From positions 62,001-126,000 of the forward strand of contig JADKJL010000004.1 in assembly GCA_016721015.1 (NCBI GenBank): DNA of 64,000 bases, read 5' to 3'. Position numbers and translations under genes: made by a program. Shown piece by piece: positions 26,587 to 35,429 of this stretch (positions are counted from its first letter, which is position 1; every line of letters begins with the position of its first letter). Below the pieces are notes generated by a model. That model was not told the origin of the DNA, did not search any database, and saw nothing but the letters and a program-made list of their open reading frames with translations. Source of the DNA: Lysobacterales bacterium. GTDB lineage: Bacteria; Pseudomonadota; Gammaproteobacteria; Xanthomonadales; Rhodanobacteraceae.

Positions 26587-27189
26587 ATGAAACAACCAAC
26601 CATGCTGGCTGGCACAAGGAAATCCCGATTCGCACGCAAGGCGGTTCTCGCCTCGCTGGCGATCGCCGCCGTGACCGTCACATCCTCGCAGGCCTTTGCC
26701 GCGGTGATTTGCGCGAGCACCCCGATAAACATCCCGGCTGATATCAATGGCATCTATGTCAATTTCGTGACCGGTGCGAGCGGCACCTCGGGTTCCGGTA
26801 CAGTCGGGTGGGATTTCAGTTCGTACGCCAGCGGAACGACAATTCGATTCTTTTCGTCTGCTGGCGCGGCCAATTTGACGCGTTATGTGGGAACGGGAGG
26901 GACGGTCGATCTCCTCGCCGCCGGCACGATGATCGACGCGACGTCTACTTTGGCTACGGCAGGAGTCAACCAACCCGGAGCGTTCCAGGCGGGCGTCACC
27001 AATGGATATGTCGGCGTTGCCTTCAACAACGAAGGCGCGGCGACCACCAACTACGGATGGGCTTCGGTGACGACGACGGGACCCAATGGTTTCCCGGCCA
27101 CGATCAACCAGTATTGTTACGACGATACCGGCGCCGGCATCATGGCGGGGACAACACCGGTATCCCTGCAAAGCTATTCAGTCGACTAG
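26587..27189 (+). CDS. Small exported protein of unknown function
   Basis: 200-residue exported protein. A long n-region (MKQPTMLAGTRKSRFARK) and hydrophobic core lead to a SQAFAA cleavage site near residue 39. The mature part is Gly/Ser/Thr/Ala-rich and beta-strand-like (for example TGASGTSGSGTVGWDFSSY), with two cysteines (VICAS near its start and NQYCYDD near residue 178) that could pair. No known domain was recognised. GGAG precedes the ATG at a good distance. A hairpin terminator follows, so it is monocistronic. Confidence 0.75.
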   Translation: MKQPTMLAGTRKSRFARKAVLASLAIAAVTVTSSQAFAAVICASTPINIPADINGIYVNFVTGASGTSGSGTVGWDFSSYASGTTIRFFSSAGAANLTRYVGTGGTVDLLAAGTMIDATSTLATAGVNQPGAFQAGVTNGYVGVAFNNEGAATTNYGWASVTTTGPNGFPATINQYCYDDTGAGIMAGTTPVSLQSYSVD

Positions 27190-27231
27190 CTGCGGGCACC
27201 AGCCCATCGCGGTCACCGCGATCGGAGAATG

Positions 27232-27263
27232 AAAAAGGCAGGCCTTGGAGGTCTGCCTTTTTT
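27232..27263 (+). terminator. Rho-independent terminator after the small exported protein
   Basis: AAAAAGGCAGGCC, five-base loop, GGTCTGCCTTTTTT. The stem has one G-T pair and is followed by a T run; it lies 43 bases after the stop. Confidence 0.88.
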
Positions 27264-27315
27264 GTTGCGCGTCACTTTATGGGCTTGCAGTCACGCGAAG
27301 CGGATGGACGGCTCG

Positions 27316-27693
27316 CTATTTTATCGCGCCCGGCACCAGTGATTGCCAGCGGTTGCGCGGTTTGGCCGGTGCCGCAGATCCGTTGCTGGCCGCGCCGCCG
27401 GCCGAGGAGCCGGTGGCGCCAAGGTCCGTAACCGGGTCACTCGACAATGCCGTCTGGCCGCGGTTGGCGGTTATTGTGCGCCATTGCGGGCGGCGGCTGG
27501 TCGGAATGTTCTCCGCCGCGACTTCGCTTGAAGTCGAGGTGTTGTCGGCGCCGCGGCTTTCATCAGCGGCGAGTGATTCAGTGCTGGCGGCCATGCTGCG
27601 TACATCCATGGAAACCTCGCCCGCCAGTGCGAACGTGGCGCAGGTCAGCAGCGAAAAACTGAACAAGCCAAGGCTGATTTTTCGCGCGATCAT
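27316..27693 (-). CDS. Small exported hypothetical protein
   Basis: 125-residue protein with a signal peptide (MIARKISLGLFSFSLLTCAT then FALAG). The mature part is low-complexity and Ser/Ala-rich, with no known domain, ending in a basic patch (AKPRNRWQSLVPGAIK). ATG at 27693 follows GGAG; upstream in-frame codons lack a ribosome site. It is convergent with the preceding secreted protein gene. The function is unknown. Confidence 0.6.
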   Translation of the reverse strand: MIARKISLGLFSFSLLTCATFALAGEVSMDVRSMAASTESLAADESRGADNTSTSSEVAAENIPTSRRPQWRTITANRGQTALSSDPVTDLGATGSSAGGAASNGSAAPAKPRNRWQSLVPGAIK

Positions 27694-28070
27694 GCGTCGT
27701 CTCCGGTTGTGCGGGGCAAACTCGTTGTGTGCAGGGATTGCGATCATCAAGTGATCGCTCTTCGAATTCCCCATGGCCGACATCCGGAACCACGCCGGAA
27801 GTCGCCATGCCCTGCTAGCCCGAAAGTCATAGCAGCTATCGTGCCAGTCATCTGTTTTCAAATCAATTCAATGGGTTGGGAATTCCACGCCGGGATTCCT
27901 GATGTCCAGCGGACAGCAGCGGACACTCGCGGACAGTCGGCTGTCCGCTTGCGATCAGGATCGATGTCGATTCCGGAGAGCGCTGCCGCGCATTTTGCGC
28001 TGCAGCGCAGCGCGACCCATTCCGTCCCGTATGGATAGACTCCGGGCAACCTCGTCAATCCAGCCAGCCG

Positions 28071-29897
28071 ATGACAGCCAGTATCCACGCGGACACCGAC
28101 GGCCGTGTGCTCAAGCAAGCCCTTATCGCTGGCATTGGCCGCGTCCTCGCCGAGCGCGATCTGCTCAATCGCATCAACGTGTTTCCGGTGCCGGACGGCG
28201 ATACCGGAAGCAATCTCGGCTTCACCCTGGCAAGTGTCCGCGACGCCTTGCGCGACATGCGTGGCGGCCATGTCGGTGCCGTTTTCGAACGCATGGCCAG
28301 CGAGGCGATTGACGGTGCGCGCGGCAATTCCGGAGCGATCCTCGCCCAATTCCTGCAAGGCTTCGGCGAAGTCCTCGGCGGGCATCGGCGGCTGACCCTG
28401 TGTCCGCTGGCGAATGCCGCCGACCTTGGCGCGAGCCAGGCGCGCCAGGCGATTGCCGAGCCGCGCGAAGGCACGATGCTCTCGGTCATCAACGTATTTG
28501 CCGCCTCGTTGCGACAGGCGTGCGATCAGGGCATTGATGATCTGCGCACGGCATTTGCGCAGGCGCTCTCGGCGAGTCGCGAAGCGTTGGCGAATACGCC
28601 GAACCAGCTCGCCGTTCTGCGCAAGGCCGGGGTCGTCGATGCAGGTGCGCAGGGTTTCCTGCACCTGCTCGAAGGAATCGATGATTACATCGTGCGTGGG
28701 CGCGCGGCGGGTCGATACTCTGAACCCGCGGCGACGGCCGAGGCCGGTGTCGTGATCAGTGAGGAATTGGCGCCCGGTGAGAGCCATCGCTGGTGCACGG
28801 AATGCGTGTTGTCGGCGACCGCCATCGATCGCAACGCGGTGCGCGAAGCGCTCGACCAGATCGATGGATCGAGCCTGGTTGTCGCCGGCACCCGCGAAAA
28901 GCTTCGTGTGCACATGCATGTCGATGAGCCCGCCTTGTTGTTCGAAACCCTGTCCCGTTTTGGCGAAGTGCGTTCACGCAAGGCGGACGACATGCAGGCC
29001 CAGCAGCGGGCGGCGCATACGCTGGGCAAGGTCGTCGTCGTCATCGACTCGGCCGCCGATGTGCCGGCCGCTGCGCTGGAGACATTGCCGTTGAACGTGG
29101 TGCCTGTCCGCATCAATGTCGGCGCGCAGGATTTCCTCGACAAGGTTTCGCTGTCGTCTGACGCCTTCTACGCGATGTTGCGCGAGAGCACCCAGCCGGT
29201 GCGCACATCGCAGCCGCCGGTCGGGGATTTCCGGCGCCTGTTCGGGTTTCTTCTGAGCCACCACGAAGAGGTGGTCTATGTCGGACTGTCACGCGCGCTT
29301 TCCGGCACCCTGCAGTCCGCCGAGGCGGCCAGTGCTGCACTTGGCGGGCATGTGCACGTGGTCGATACGGCGAATGTCTCCGGCGGCCAGGGCTTGCTCG
29401 CCGTGCACGCCGCCGAGTGCGCACAGGCGGGTCTCGGTGCGGCGGCCATCGTGCGTGAGCTCGAGGATCTGCGCGAGCAGACCAGCACGTGGGCATATGT
29501 GCGTGATTTGACTTCGGCCGTGCGAGGCGGGCGGATCCCGGCATGGACACTGCCGATCACGCGCTGGCTCGGTCTGGTGCCGATGGTGCGCATTGGTGGC
29601 GGCGATGGTCGCCTTCACGTGTTCGGCGTGAGCCGTGATCATCGCGATTTTGCCGCGCGCTTCGTTGCCCGCATCTTGCGTCGCATTGATCGCAGCGTGC
29701 GCTGGCGCGCCCAGGTGATGCATTGCGACAATGCGCAGGAAGGAGCGTGCGTTCGCGAGGCGCTTATTGCGCAACTACCGGATGTCAATTGCGCCGAGTT
29801 GCTCGATGCGGGCAGCGCGATCGGCGCACATGCGGGTGCCGGGGCCATCGTCGTCTCGATGATGCCGAATCGGTCACGTGATGACATCATGCGCTGA
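28071..29897 (+). CDS. DhaL-DegV fusion: fatty acid kinase (FakA) joined to acyl-binding protein (FakB)
   Basis: 608 residues. Residues 1-210 are a DhaL/DAK2 kinase domain with the metal/ATP motif NVFPVPDGDTGSNL (Asp42, Asp44, Asn48) and the ARGNSGAILAQ loop. Residues about 225-310 resemble the FakA middle domain (HRWCTECVLSA, HMHVDEP). Residues about 316-600 are a DegV/FakB fatty-acid-binding domain (VVVVIDSAADVP, TSQPPVGDF, LSRALSGTLQSA). In Firmicutes FakA phosphorylates a fatty acid held by separate FakB; here both are one chain. It lies 80 bases before plsY, which uses acyl-phosphate, so a channelled acyl-phosphate supply is inferred. Confidence 0.9.
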   Translation: MTASIHADTDGRVLKQALIAGIGRVLAERDLLNRINVFPVPDGDTGSNLGFTLASVRDALRDMRGGHVGAVFERMASEAIDGARGNSGAILAQFLQGFGEVLGGHRRLTLCPLANAADLGASQARQAIAEPREGTMLSVINVFAASLRQACDQGIDDLRTAFAQALSASREALANTPNQLAVLRKAGVVDAGAQGFLHLLEGIDDYIVRGRAAGRYSEPAATAEAGVVISEELAPGESHRWCTECVLSATAIDRNAVREALDQIDGSSLVVAGTREKLRVHMHVDEPALLFETLSRFGEVRSRKADDMQAQQRAAHTLGKVVVVIDSAADVPAAALETLPLNVVPVRINVGAQDFLDKVSLSSDAFYAMLRESTQPVRTSQPPVGDFRRLFGFLLSHHEEVVYVGLSRALSGTLQSAEAASAALGGHVHVVDTANVSGGQGLLAVHAAECAQAGLGAAAIVRELEDLREQTSTWAYVRDLTSAVRGGRIPAWTLPITRWLGLVPMVRIGGGDGRLHVFGVSRDHRDFAARFVARILRRIDRSVRWRAQVMHCDNAQEGACVREALIAQLPDVNCAELLDAGSAIGAHAGAGAIVVSMMPNRSRDDIMR

Positions 29898-29977
29898 AGA
29901 TCTGTGCACATGATTCACGGGGCGCGCATGGGGCATGAGTTCAGCGGCTCCGGTGCGTCACTTTTCGTGGGGGTTCG

Positions 29978-30613
29978 ATGGTGGTTGTTCTCGCCAAGCT
30001 GCTGCTGGCGTATCTGCTCGGGTCGCTGTCGGGCAGCCTGTTGATCGGGCGCGTGCGTGGCATCGATATCCGCCAGTCCGGCAGCGGCAATGCGGGCGGC
30101 ACCAATGCGCTGCGCGTGGCCGGCTGGCGCTTCGCCCTCGGCGTCGTCGTGATCGATGTCGGCAAGGGTGCTCTGGCCGCCTGGCTCGGTCTGTATCCGA
30201 TCGCAGGCATGGGCGCCGCGCCGTTCACGCCTATTGAGGTTGCGGCCGCGTGTGCGCTGGCCGCCGTGATCGGTCATTGCTGGCCGGTCTTTTTCGGATT
30301 CCGTGGCGGCAAGGGTGCCGGTACGGCCGTGGGTGCCGTGCTGGTGCTGGCCCCGTTGCTGGCCGGCTTGGTGTTCCTGCTCTGGTTGGCGATCGTGGCG
30401 AGCACTCGCTTTGTCGGACTCGCCACCGTTGTCGCTGGTCTTGGCTTTCCGTTGTTCACGTGGCTTGCAGGTTACCTCGGACATCCGCAACCCGGCGCGA
30501 TATTCGCCTTTTCACTGGCCATCGCATTGCTGATCGTGTTCACCCATCGTGGCAACCTGCTGCGCCTGTGGCGCGGGCAGGAACCGCGCCTCGGTGCCGG
30601 AAGCCAGCCGTGA
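29978..30613 (+). CDS. plsY: Acyl-phosphate:glycerol-3-phosphate acyltransferase
   Basis: 211-residue polytopic inner-membrane enzyme making lysophosphatidate from acyl-phosphate and glycerol-3-phosphate, the entry to phospholipid synthesis. Family motifs are present: GSLSGSLLIGR near the start, SGNAGGTNALRVAG, GHCWPVFFGFRGGKGAGTAVG, and THRGNLLRLWRGQE at the end. GGGGG precedes the ATG. It overlaps birA by four bases (GTGA) and follows the FakA-FakB fusion by 80 bases. Confidence 0.95.
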   Translation: MVVVLAKLLLAYLLGSLSGSLLIGRVRGIDIRQSGSGNAGGTNALRVAGWRFALGVVVIDVGKGALAAWLGLYPIAGMGAAPFTPIEVAAACALAAVIGHCWPVFFGFRGGKGAGTAVGAVLVLAPLLAGLVFLLWLAIVASTRFVGLATVVAGLGFPLFTWLAGYLGHPQPGAIFAFSLAIALLIVFTHRGNLLRLWRGQEPRLGAGSQP

Positions 30614-31602
30614 CGATCAATGCGCGCGAGCTCCTGCAGGCGATCGCGCACGATCCGTCAACCTCGGGCAGTGCCTTGGCCAGCCGCTTCGGGGTGAGCC
30701 GCGCCGCGATCTGGAAGCAGGTCACGCTGCTGCGTGCCGTCGGCGTGCCGATCGCGGCCAAGGCGGGCGACGGCTACCGCCTGACCCATTCGCTCGATCT
30801 GCTCGATGGCGATCGGATTACCGCTGCCGTGCGCGAATTTTCCGGCTCAACCTGCCCGATCGAGGTGTTCTGGCAAATCGATTCGACCAACAGTGAATTG
30901 TTGCGTCGCGCCCAGGCCGGGGTAGTCGACCCCGCTGCCTGTCTTGCCGAGTTGCAGACGGCGGGGCGTGGCCGGCGCGGGCGTGCCTGGCATACACCCC
31001 TGGGCGGAGGTCTGGCTTTTTCTCTTTTTCATTCCTTCAATTCGAGCATGTCGGCCCTGGCCGGTCTCAGTCTCGCGGTCGGTGTCGGGATCGTTCGCGC
31101 GCTCGGTGATTTCGGCTACACCGGGCTGGGTCTGAAGTGGCCAAACGATGTGCAGGTGGATGGCCGCAAGCTGGCAGGCATCCTGATCGAACTCGGCGGC
31201 GATGCGCTCGGGCCATGTCACGCAGTCATCGGCGTCGGTCTCAATCTGCGCCTCGATGCCGATGCCGGCAAGGCGATCGATCAGCCCTGGGTCGATCTCG
31301 CCTCGATCGCTGCGCTACCTGTACCCGATCGCAACCTGCTCGCGGCGCGCCTGCTCGGTCGGCTGCTGGACGTGCTTGGCGAGTTCGAGCGGAAAACGTT
31401 TGCCGCATTCGAGGAGGAGTTCGCGCAGTACGATGTCTTGCGCGACCAGCCGATCCACATCACGGGCGGCATCGGTCCGCGCCAAGGAACGGCGATCGGT
31501 GTCGATTGCCGTGGCGCCTTGCGGGTGCGCGATGCAAGGGGAGAGTTTCTCGTGGACAGTGGTGAAATCAGCGTGCGTCGGCTAAAGGGAGCAGAGGCAT
31601 GA
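30610..31602 (+). CDS. birA: Bifunctional biotin-[acetyl-CoA-carboxylase] ligase / biotin operon repressor
   Basis: 330 residues. Residues about 1-65 are the winged-helix DNA-binding domain (STSGSALASRFGVSRAAIWK) that represses biotin synthesis in class II BirA. Residues about 80-270 are the ligase domain, with the adenylate-binding loop AGRGRRGRAW and KWPNDVQVDGRKLAGIL. The C-terminal SH3-like domain ends the protein. The start is GTG at 30610, overlapping the plsY stop; a longer upstream frame is only shadow. The stop overlaps coaX (ATGA). It biotinylates AccB, feeding fatty acid synthesis. Confidence 0.94.
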   Translation: MTINARELLQAIAHDPSTSGSALASRFGVSRAAIWKQVTLLRAVGVPIAAKAGDGYRLTHSLDLLDGDRITAAVREFSGSTCPIEVFWQIDSTNSELLRRAQAGVVDPAACLAELQTAGRGRRGRAWHTPLGGGLAFSLFHSFNSSMSALAGLSLAVGVGIVRALGDFGYTGLGLKWPNDVQVDGRKLAGILIELGGDALGPCHAVIGVGLNLRLDADAGKAIDQPWVDLASIAALPVPDRNLLAARLLGRLLDVLGEFERKTFAAFEEEFAQYDVLRDQPIHITGGIGPRQGTAIGVDCRGALRVRDARGEFLVDSGEISVRRLKGAEA

Positions 31603-32339
31603 AGCTGCTGATCGACCTCGGCAATACGCGCCTCAAGTGGGCGCTCTGGGCCGATGGTCGGCGTTCGATGGGTGGCGTTTTCGCACATGCGGATACCTCG
31701 CTCGAGGCGGCATTGAGCAACAACTGGACGGCGTTGCCGAAACCCGAGGCGATCCTGGTTGCCAGCGTCGTCAAGACGACCCAGGAACAGGAGTTGACCG
31801 AACTGCTCGAAAGCCATTTCGATCAGGCTGCGGAATTCGTGCGCAGTCCAGCGCATGCACTCGGCATCCGCAATGCATATGCCGAACCGGAGCGTCTTGG
31901 TGTCGACCGTTTTCTCGGCATGGCGACCCTGCATGACGCATCGCCCCGCGCACAGATCCTGGTCAGTTGCGGCACCGCGCTCACGCTCGATGCATTGACC
32001 TCCGCCGGGCACCACCTGGGTGGATTGATCGCGCCATCACCCGCATTGATGCGCAAGGCGCTCGGAACCGCCACGGCGCGGGTCGGCGAGCAAACCGGGG
32101 AACTTGTTGAAATTGCCGATAACACCGCCGATGCGGCCTACTCGGGTTGTGTGCTTTCGACTGTGGCCCTGATCGGGCGCTTTCGTGACCAGGTTGCGCA
32201 ACGGTTGGGCACGCCGGTTGCAATCGTCGGCGATGGTGGCGGGCTCGACGAATGGCTTGCGCTGCTGCCTGATGTCGAGCGTGGACGTGATCTGGTCCTG
32301 CGTGGTCTGGCGCTGTGGTCCGAGTGCGGGCATCGGTAA
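31599..32339 (+). CDS. coaX: Type III pantothenate kinase
   Basis: 246-residue first enzyme of coenzyme A synthesis, of the ASKHA fold. The phosphate-1 motif DLGNTRLKWALW is at the N-terminus. The pantothenate/monovalent-cation motifs (GVDRFLGM, SCGTALTLDAL, GGLIAPSPALMRKAL) follow in order. It is coupled to birA by an ATGA overlap; birA-coaX adjacency is common in gammaproteobacteria and bacilli. Confidence 0.95.
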   Translation: MKLLIDLGNTRLKWALWADGRRSMGGVFAHADTSLEAALSNNWTALPKPEAILVASVVKTTQEQELTELLESHFDQAAEFVRSPAHALGIRNAYAEPERLGVDRFLGMATLHDASPRAQILVSCGTALTLDALTSAGHHLGGLIAPSPALMRKALGTATARVGEQTGELVEIADNTADAAYSGCVLSTVALIGRFRDQVAQRLGTPVAIVGDGGGLDEWLALLPDVERGRDLVLRGLALWSECGHR

Positions 32340-32480
32340 CGCCACCCCGATCAGGTTGGAGCAGCCCTATCCGGCGTCGGACTTGACTCGACAGGGGGGC
32401 GAATACGAGTGTCCGGATCACGCTCCCGCCGCTTTTTGCCCAAAGCACCACGACAGGCATGAACGCCTCAACCAGCAAGA

Positions 32481-32496
32481 TCCGACAGGCTGCTAG
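32481..32496. repeat. Short dispersed repeat TCCGACAGGCTGCTAG
   Basis: 16 bases repeated with one mismatch at 46504-46519 in another intergenic region. It is upstream of the SPOR-like gene. The role is unknown. Confidence 0.55.
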
Positions 32497-32540
32497 ACTT
32501 CGCAGCTTGCACCCACCGTTTTCGTTTCCATCGAGTCCGG

Positions 32541-33209
32541 ATGTTCCCGAGAGTCCTGTTCCTGCTGTTGTTGGCGCTGAATATCGGTGGAGCGTGCTGG
32601 ATCGCGTTTGCGCCGAAAGCCGCCGTGCCCGTGCCTGCGATCACCGATCCTGGCGTGCCAGCGCTTGTTCTGCTGTCCGAACGCGACGCTCCCGCGTCGA
32701 GCGTACCGGCGGCGAATCAACTCGATCCAGGCACGGTGGCCTCCAGCACATCGGATGTGTGCCAGTCGATCGGGCCTTTCCAGACCCAGTCGGACATGCG
32801 CGCCAGCCTCAATTCACTCACTCCGCTGGTCAAGCGTATTCAATACCGCAATGAGAGCGCGACGCAGTCGCGGGGTTTCTGGGTATTTCTCGCGGCGATG
32901 AAGACCCGCGAAGACGCGCTCGGCGTCGCGCGTAGGCTTTCCGCACAAGGTGTGCGTGACTACTACGTGGTTACCGCCGGCGAGCAGCTCAACACGATCT
33001 CGCTGGGCTTGTTTCGCGAGCAGGCCAATGCCGAGCGGCGCAAGGCGGAAATCGCCGCGATGGGTTTCGAGCCGCAACTGATCCAGCGTACCGAGGAGTT
33101 GCCGGTCTACTGGATCGACTATGCCCGCGCCGCCGACAGCAGCTTCAACTGGCGCAGCCACGTCGGCGCCGTCAGCGGTCTCGAGGAACGCACGATCGCC
33201 TGCTTCTGA
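32541..33209 (+). CDS. SPOR-like envelope protein
   Basis: 222-residue protein with an N-terminal membrane anchor or signal (MFPRVLFLLLLALNIGGACW). The C-terminal half resembles a SPOR peptidoglycan-binding domain: FWVFLAAMKTREDALGVARR and NTISLGLFREQANAERR are the repeated beta-alpha units. SPOR domains bind denuded glycans at septa. A SPOR-type gene follows birA-coaX in many gammaproteobacteria, which supports the call. It is separated from coaX by about 200 bases holding a dispersed repeat copy, so it may have its own promoter. Confidence 0.82.
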   Translation: MFPRVLFLLLLALNIGGACWIAFAPKAAVPVPAITDPGVPALVLLSERDAPASSVPAANQLDPGTVASSTSDVCQSIGPFQTQSDMRASLNSLTPLVKRIQYRNESATQSRGFWVFLAAMKTREDALGVARRLSAQGVRDYYVVTAGEQLNTISLGLFREQANAERRKAEIAAMGFEPQLIQRTEELPVYWIDYARAADSSFNWRSHVGAVSGLEERTIACF

Positions 33210-33286
33210 GGGGAACGCGCCGGCGCACCTACCTGCGCTTGCATCGGTTCGAACCGCTGGCACAATCCGCATGATCGACCGGTGCA

Positions 33287-33315
33287 TTGGTATTTGCCAG
33301 TCAGTCCACTAGAAT
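33287..33315 (+). promoter_or_regulatory. Sigma-70 promoter for tRNA-Thr
   Basis: TTGGTA (33287-33292), 17 bases, TAGAAT (33310-33315). Transcription would begin a few bases before the tRNA at 33327. Confidence 0.7.
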
Positions 33316-33326
33316 GCGCGCCCCAT

Positions 33327-33402
33327 GCCGGCATAGCTCAGTTGGTAGAGCAACCGCCTTGTAAGCGGTAGGTCCCCAGTTCGAATCCGGGTGCCGGCAC
33401 CA
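33327..33402 (+). tRNA. tRNA-Thr (anticodon TGT)
   Basis: 76 bases including an encoded CCA. The seven-base acceptor stem GCCGGCA/TGCCGGC, D-arm GCTC...GAGC, anticodon stem ACCGC/GCGGT and TTCGAAT T-loop all pair. The anticodon loop is CTTGTAA, giving TGT, which reads ACA threonine codons. It has its own promoter upstream and a hairpin terminator at 33447-33470. Confidence 0.97.
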
Positions 33403-33446
33403 TATCGGGATCCCGAGTCATTCTGCGCAATCCCTGGTTCACCCCG

Positions 33447-33470
33447 AAACCCGCTGAGAATGCGGGTTTT
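33447..33470 (+). terminator. Rho-independent terminator after tRNA-Thr
   Basis: AAACCCGC, seven-base loop, GCGGGTTT then T. Eight perfect pairs, 44 bases after the tRNA. Confidence 0.85.
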
Positions 33471-33574
33471 GTCGCCTTCAGTTTGGTCTTTGCAGACCTG
33501 CTATTGCTGCAGACAATCAGCGAGCCGCGATGCGGATCCGGGCAATGAATCCCGTCGGGATGCGGATTCCGGCG

Positions 33575-34957
33575 TCAGCACTCGATCACGTTCACGGCGA
33601 GGCCGCCGCGCGAGGTTTCCTTGTATTTGTCGCCCATGTCGCGGCCGGTTTCGCGCATGGTCTTGATCACCTTGTCGAGTGAGACGTGGTGCTTGCCATC
33701 GCTCTTCATGGCCATGCGCTGGGCGTTGATCGCCTTGACCGAACCCATTGCATTGCGTTCGATGCACGGAATCTGGACGAGGCCACCGATCGGGTCGCAG
33801 GTCAGGCCGAGGTTGTGTTCCATGCCGATTTCGGCGGCCATTTCGACCTGCAAAACCGTGCCGCCGAGAGCGGCGACGAGGCCGCCTGCGGCCATCGAGC
33901 AGGCCACGCCGACTTCGCCCTGGCAGCCCACTTCGGCACCCGAGATCGAAGCGTTTTCCTTGTACAGGATGCCGATTGCGCCGGCCGTAAGCAGGAAATT
34001 GAGGATGCCGTCCTCGTTCGCGGCCGGACTAAATCGCTCGTAGTAGTGCAGCACGGCCGGCACGATTCCGGCGGCGCCATTGGTCGGTGCGGTGACGACA
34101 CGGCCACCGGCGGCGTTTTCCTCGTTGACTGCGAGCGCGTAAAGGTTGACCCAGTCGAGAATGGTCAAGGGATCGCGTAAGGCTTCCTCGGGGCGGCTAT
34201 GCAACCCGGCCAGCAGTTCGGGGGCGCGGCGTTTCACGTGCAGGCCGCCCGGCAGGGTGCCGCCCTCGCGCATGCCGCGCGCGACACAGCTTTGCATCGC
34301 CTTCCAGATGGTCAGCAAGCCGGCGCGAACGTCGGCCTCGCTGCGCCAGGACTTTTCGTTTTCGAGCACCACCTGGGCGATCGTCTTGCCGGTTCGCGCG
34401 CAGATCGCGAGCAACTCGTCGCCACTGTGGTACGGGTAGGGCAGCGGCGTGGTATCGGCGACGATGCGATCGACCGCGGCTTCATCGGCATTGACGACAA
34501 AGCCGCCGCCAACCGAATAATAATCACGCGTGGCCAGTTCATTGGCGTCGGCATCGAAGGCGGAAAAGCGCATGCCGTTCGGGTGATAGGGCAGCTTCTG
34601 GCGCTTGTTGAAAACCAGGTCGGACTTCTCGTTGAAGTCGATTTCATGGCTGCCATGCAAGCGGATACGGCTGCTGTCGCGGATGCGCGCCAAGGTGTCG
34701 GGAATCGAGTCGGGATCAATCGTATCCGGCATGGCACCTTCGAGTCCGCACAGCACCGCCTTGTCGGTGCCATGGCCGCGTCCGGTCAGGGCCAGCGAGC
34801 CAAACAGCTCGCAACGGATGCGGGTCACGCGGGGCAGCACGCCGGGCTCATCGAGCCAGCGCGAGACAAAGCGAGCGGCGGCGCGCATTGGCCCCACAGT
34901 ATGCGAGGACGACGGACCAATGCCGATCTTGAACAAGTCGAAAACGCTGACGGCCAT
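33575..34957 (-). CDS. sdaA: L-serine ammonia-lyase, iron-sulfur type
   Basis: 460-residue single-chain L-serine dehydratase converting serine to pyruvate and ammonia. The N-terminus SVFDLFKIGIGPSSSHTVGP is diagnostic. The alpha-part carries three cluster cysteines (GCQGEVGVACSM, LTCDP, IPCIE) that ligate the [4Fe-4S] centre. NGAAGIVPAVLHYY and the C-terminal end GRDMGDKYKETSRGGLAVNV complete the pattern. ATG at 34957 fits the usual start; a 49-codon upstream extension is shadow. The enzyme is oxygen-sensitive in this family. Confidence 0.96.
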   Translation of the reverse strand: MAVSVFDLFKIGIGPSSSHTVGPMRAAARFVSRWLDEPGVLPRVTRIRCELFGSLALTGRGHGTDKAVLCGLEGAMPDTIDPDSIPDTLARIRDSSRIRLHGSHEIDFNEKSDLVFNKRQKLPYHPNGMRFSAFDADANELATRDYYSVGGGFVVNADEAAVDRIVADTTPLPYPYHSGDELLAICARTGKTIAQVVLENEKSWRSEADVRAGLLTIWKAMQSCVARGMREGGTLPGGLHVKRRAPELLAGLHSRPEEALRDPLTILDWVNLYALAVNEENAAGGRVVTAPTNGAAGIVPAVLHYYERFSPAANEDGILNFLLTAGAIGILYKENASISGAEVGCQGEVGVACSMAAGGLVAALGGTVLQVEMAAEIGMEHNLGLTCDPIGGLVQIPCIERNAMGSVKAINAQRMAMKSDGKHHVSLDKVIKTMRETGRDMGDKYKETSRGGLAVNVIEC

Positions 34958-35171
34958 GGGCAGGACTTTCAGAAAGGCGAGAAGCCGCGATTCTACTCTG
35001 GCTGGCGCAGGCGGGCCCGACGCGCGCGTGTTGGAGGATTGCGGGAATGCATGGAGCGGTGCTCTCTGCGCCGGGCACCTGATGCGGGCTTTCCGCCAGC
35101 GCAATCCAAATTCGCCGGGACGGAGCCCGGCCGATATGCTGTCGAGCCCGATGATTGACCGAGCGCCTGCA

Positions 35172-35405
35172 ATGTCTCTGATCCTCTACCAGCGCGATGA
35201 TTGCCAGTTGTGCGATGAAGCCATTGCCCTGCTGGTGGCGGCGTCTGCACCGGATTTCTCCAGCATCTGGATTGACGGCGATCGCGCTCTCGAATCGCGC
35301 TACGGTGCGCGTGTTCCGGTGTTGCTTCACGCAGGAAGTGGACGAGAGCTCGATTGGCCGTTCGATGAGGTTGCGATTCGGCGTTTTCTCGGCGAGTCAC
35401 GTTGA
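35172..35405 (+). CDS. Glutaredoxin-like (DUF836) thiol protein
   Basis: 77-residue small thioredoxin-fold protein. The N-terminal LILYQRDDCQLCDEAIALL has the CxxC redox pair at residues 11 and 14. The cis-proline segment is YGARVPVLLH. The length and pattern match the short glutaredoxin-2-like/DUF836 family. The partner is unknown. The next gene is convergent. Confidence 0.82.
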   Translation: MSLILYQRDDCQLCDEAIALLVAASAPDFSSIWIDGDRALESRYGARVPVLLHAGSGRELDWPFDEVAIRRFLGESR

Positions 35406-35429
35406 ATATCCGCCCGAACCAGGTGCACA

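Noticed and set aside
27245..27754. 169-codon open frame on the + strand
   Set aside because: Antisense to a small exported protein with a good signal peptide and ribosome site, and it begins inside a terminator stem.
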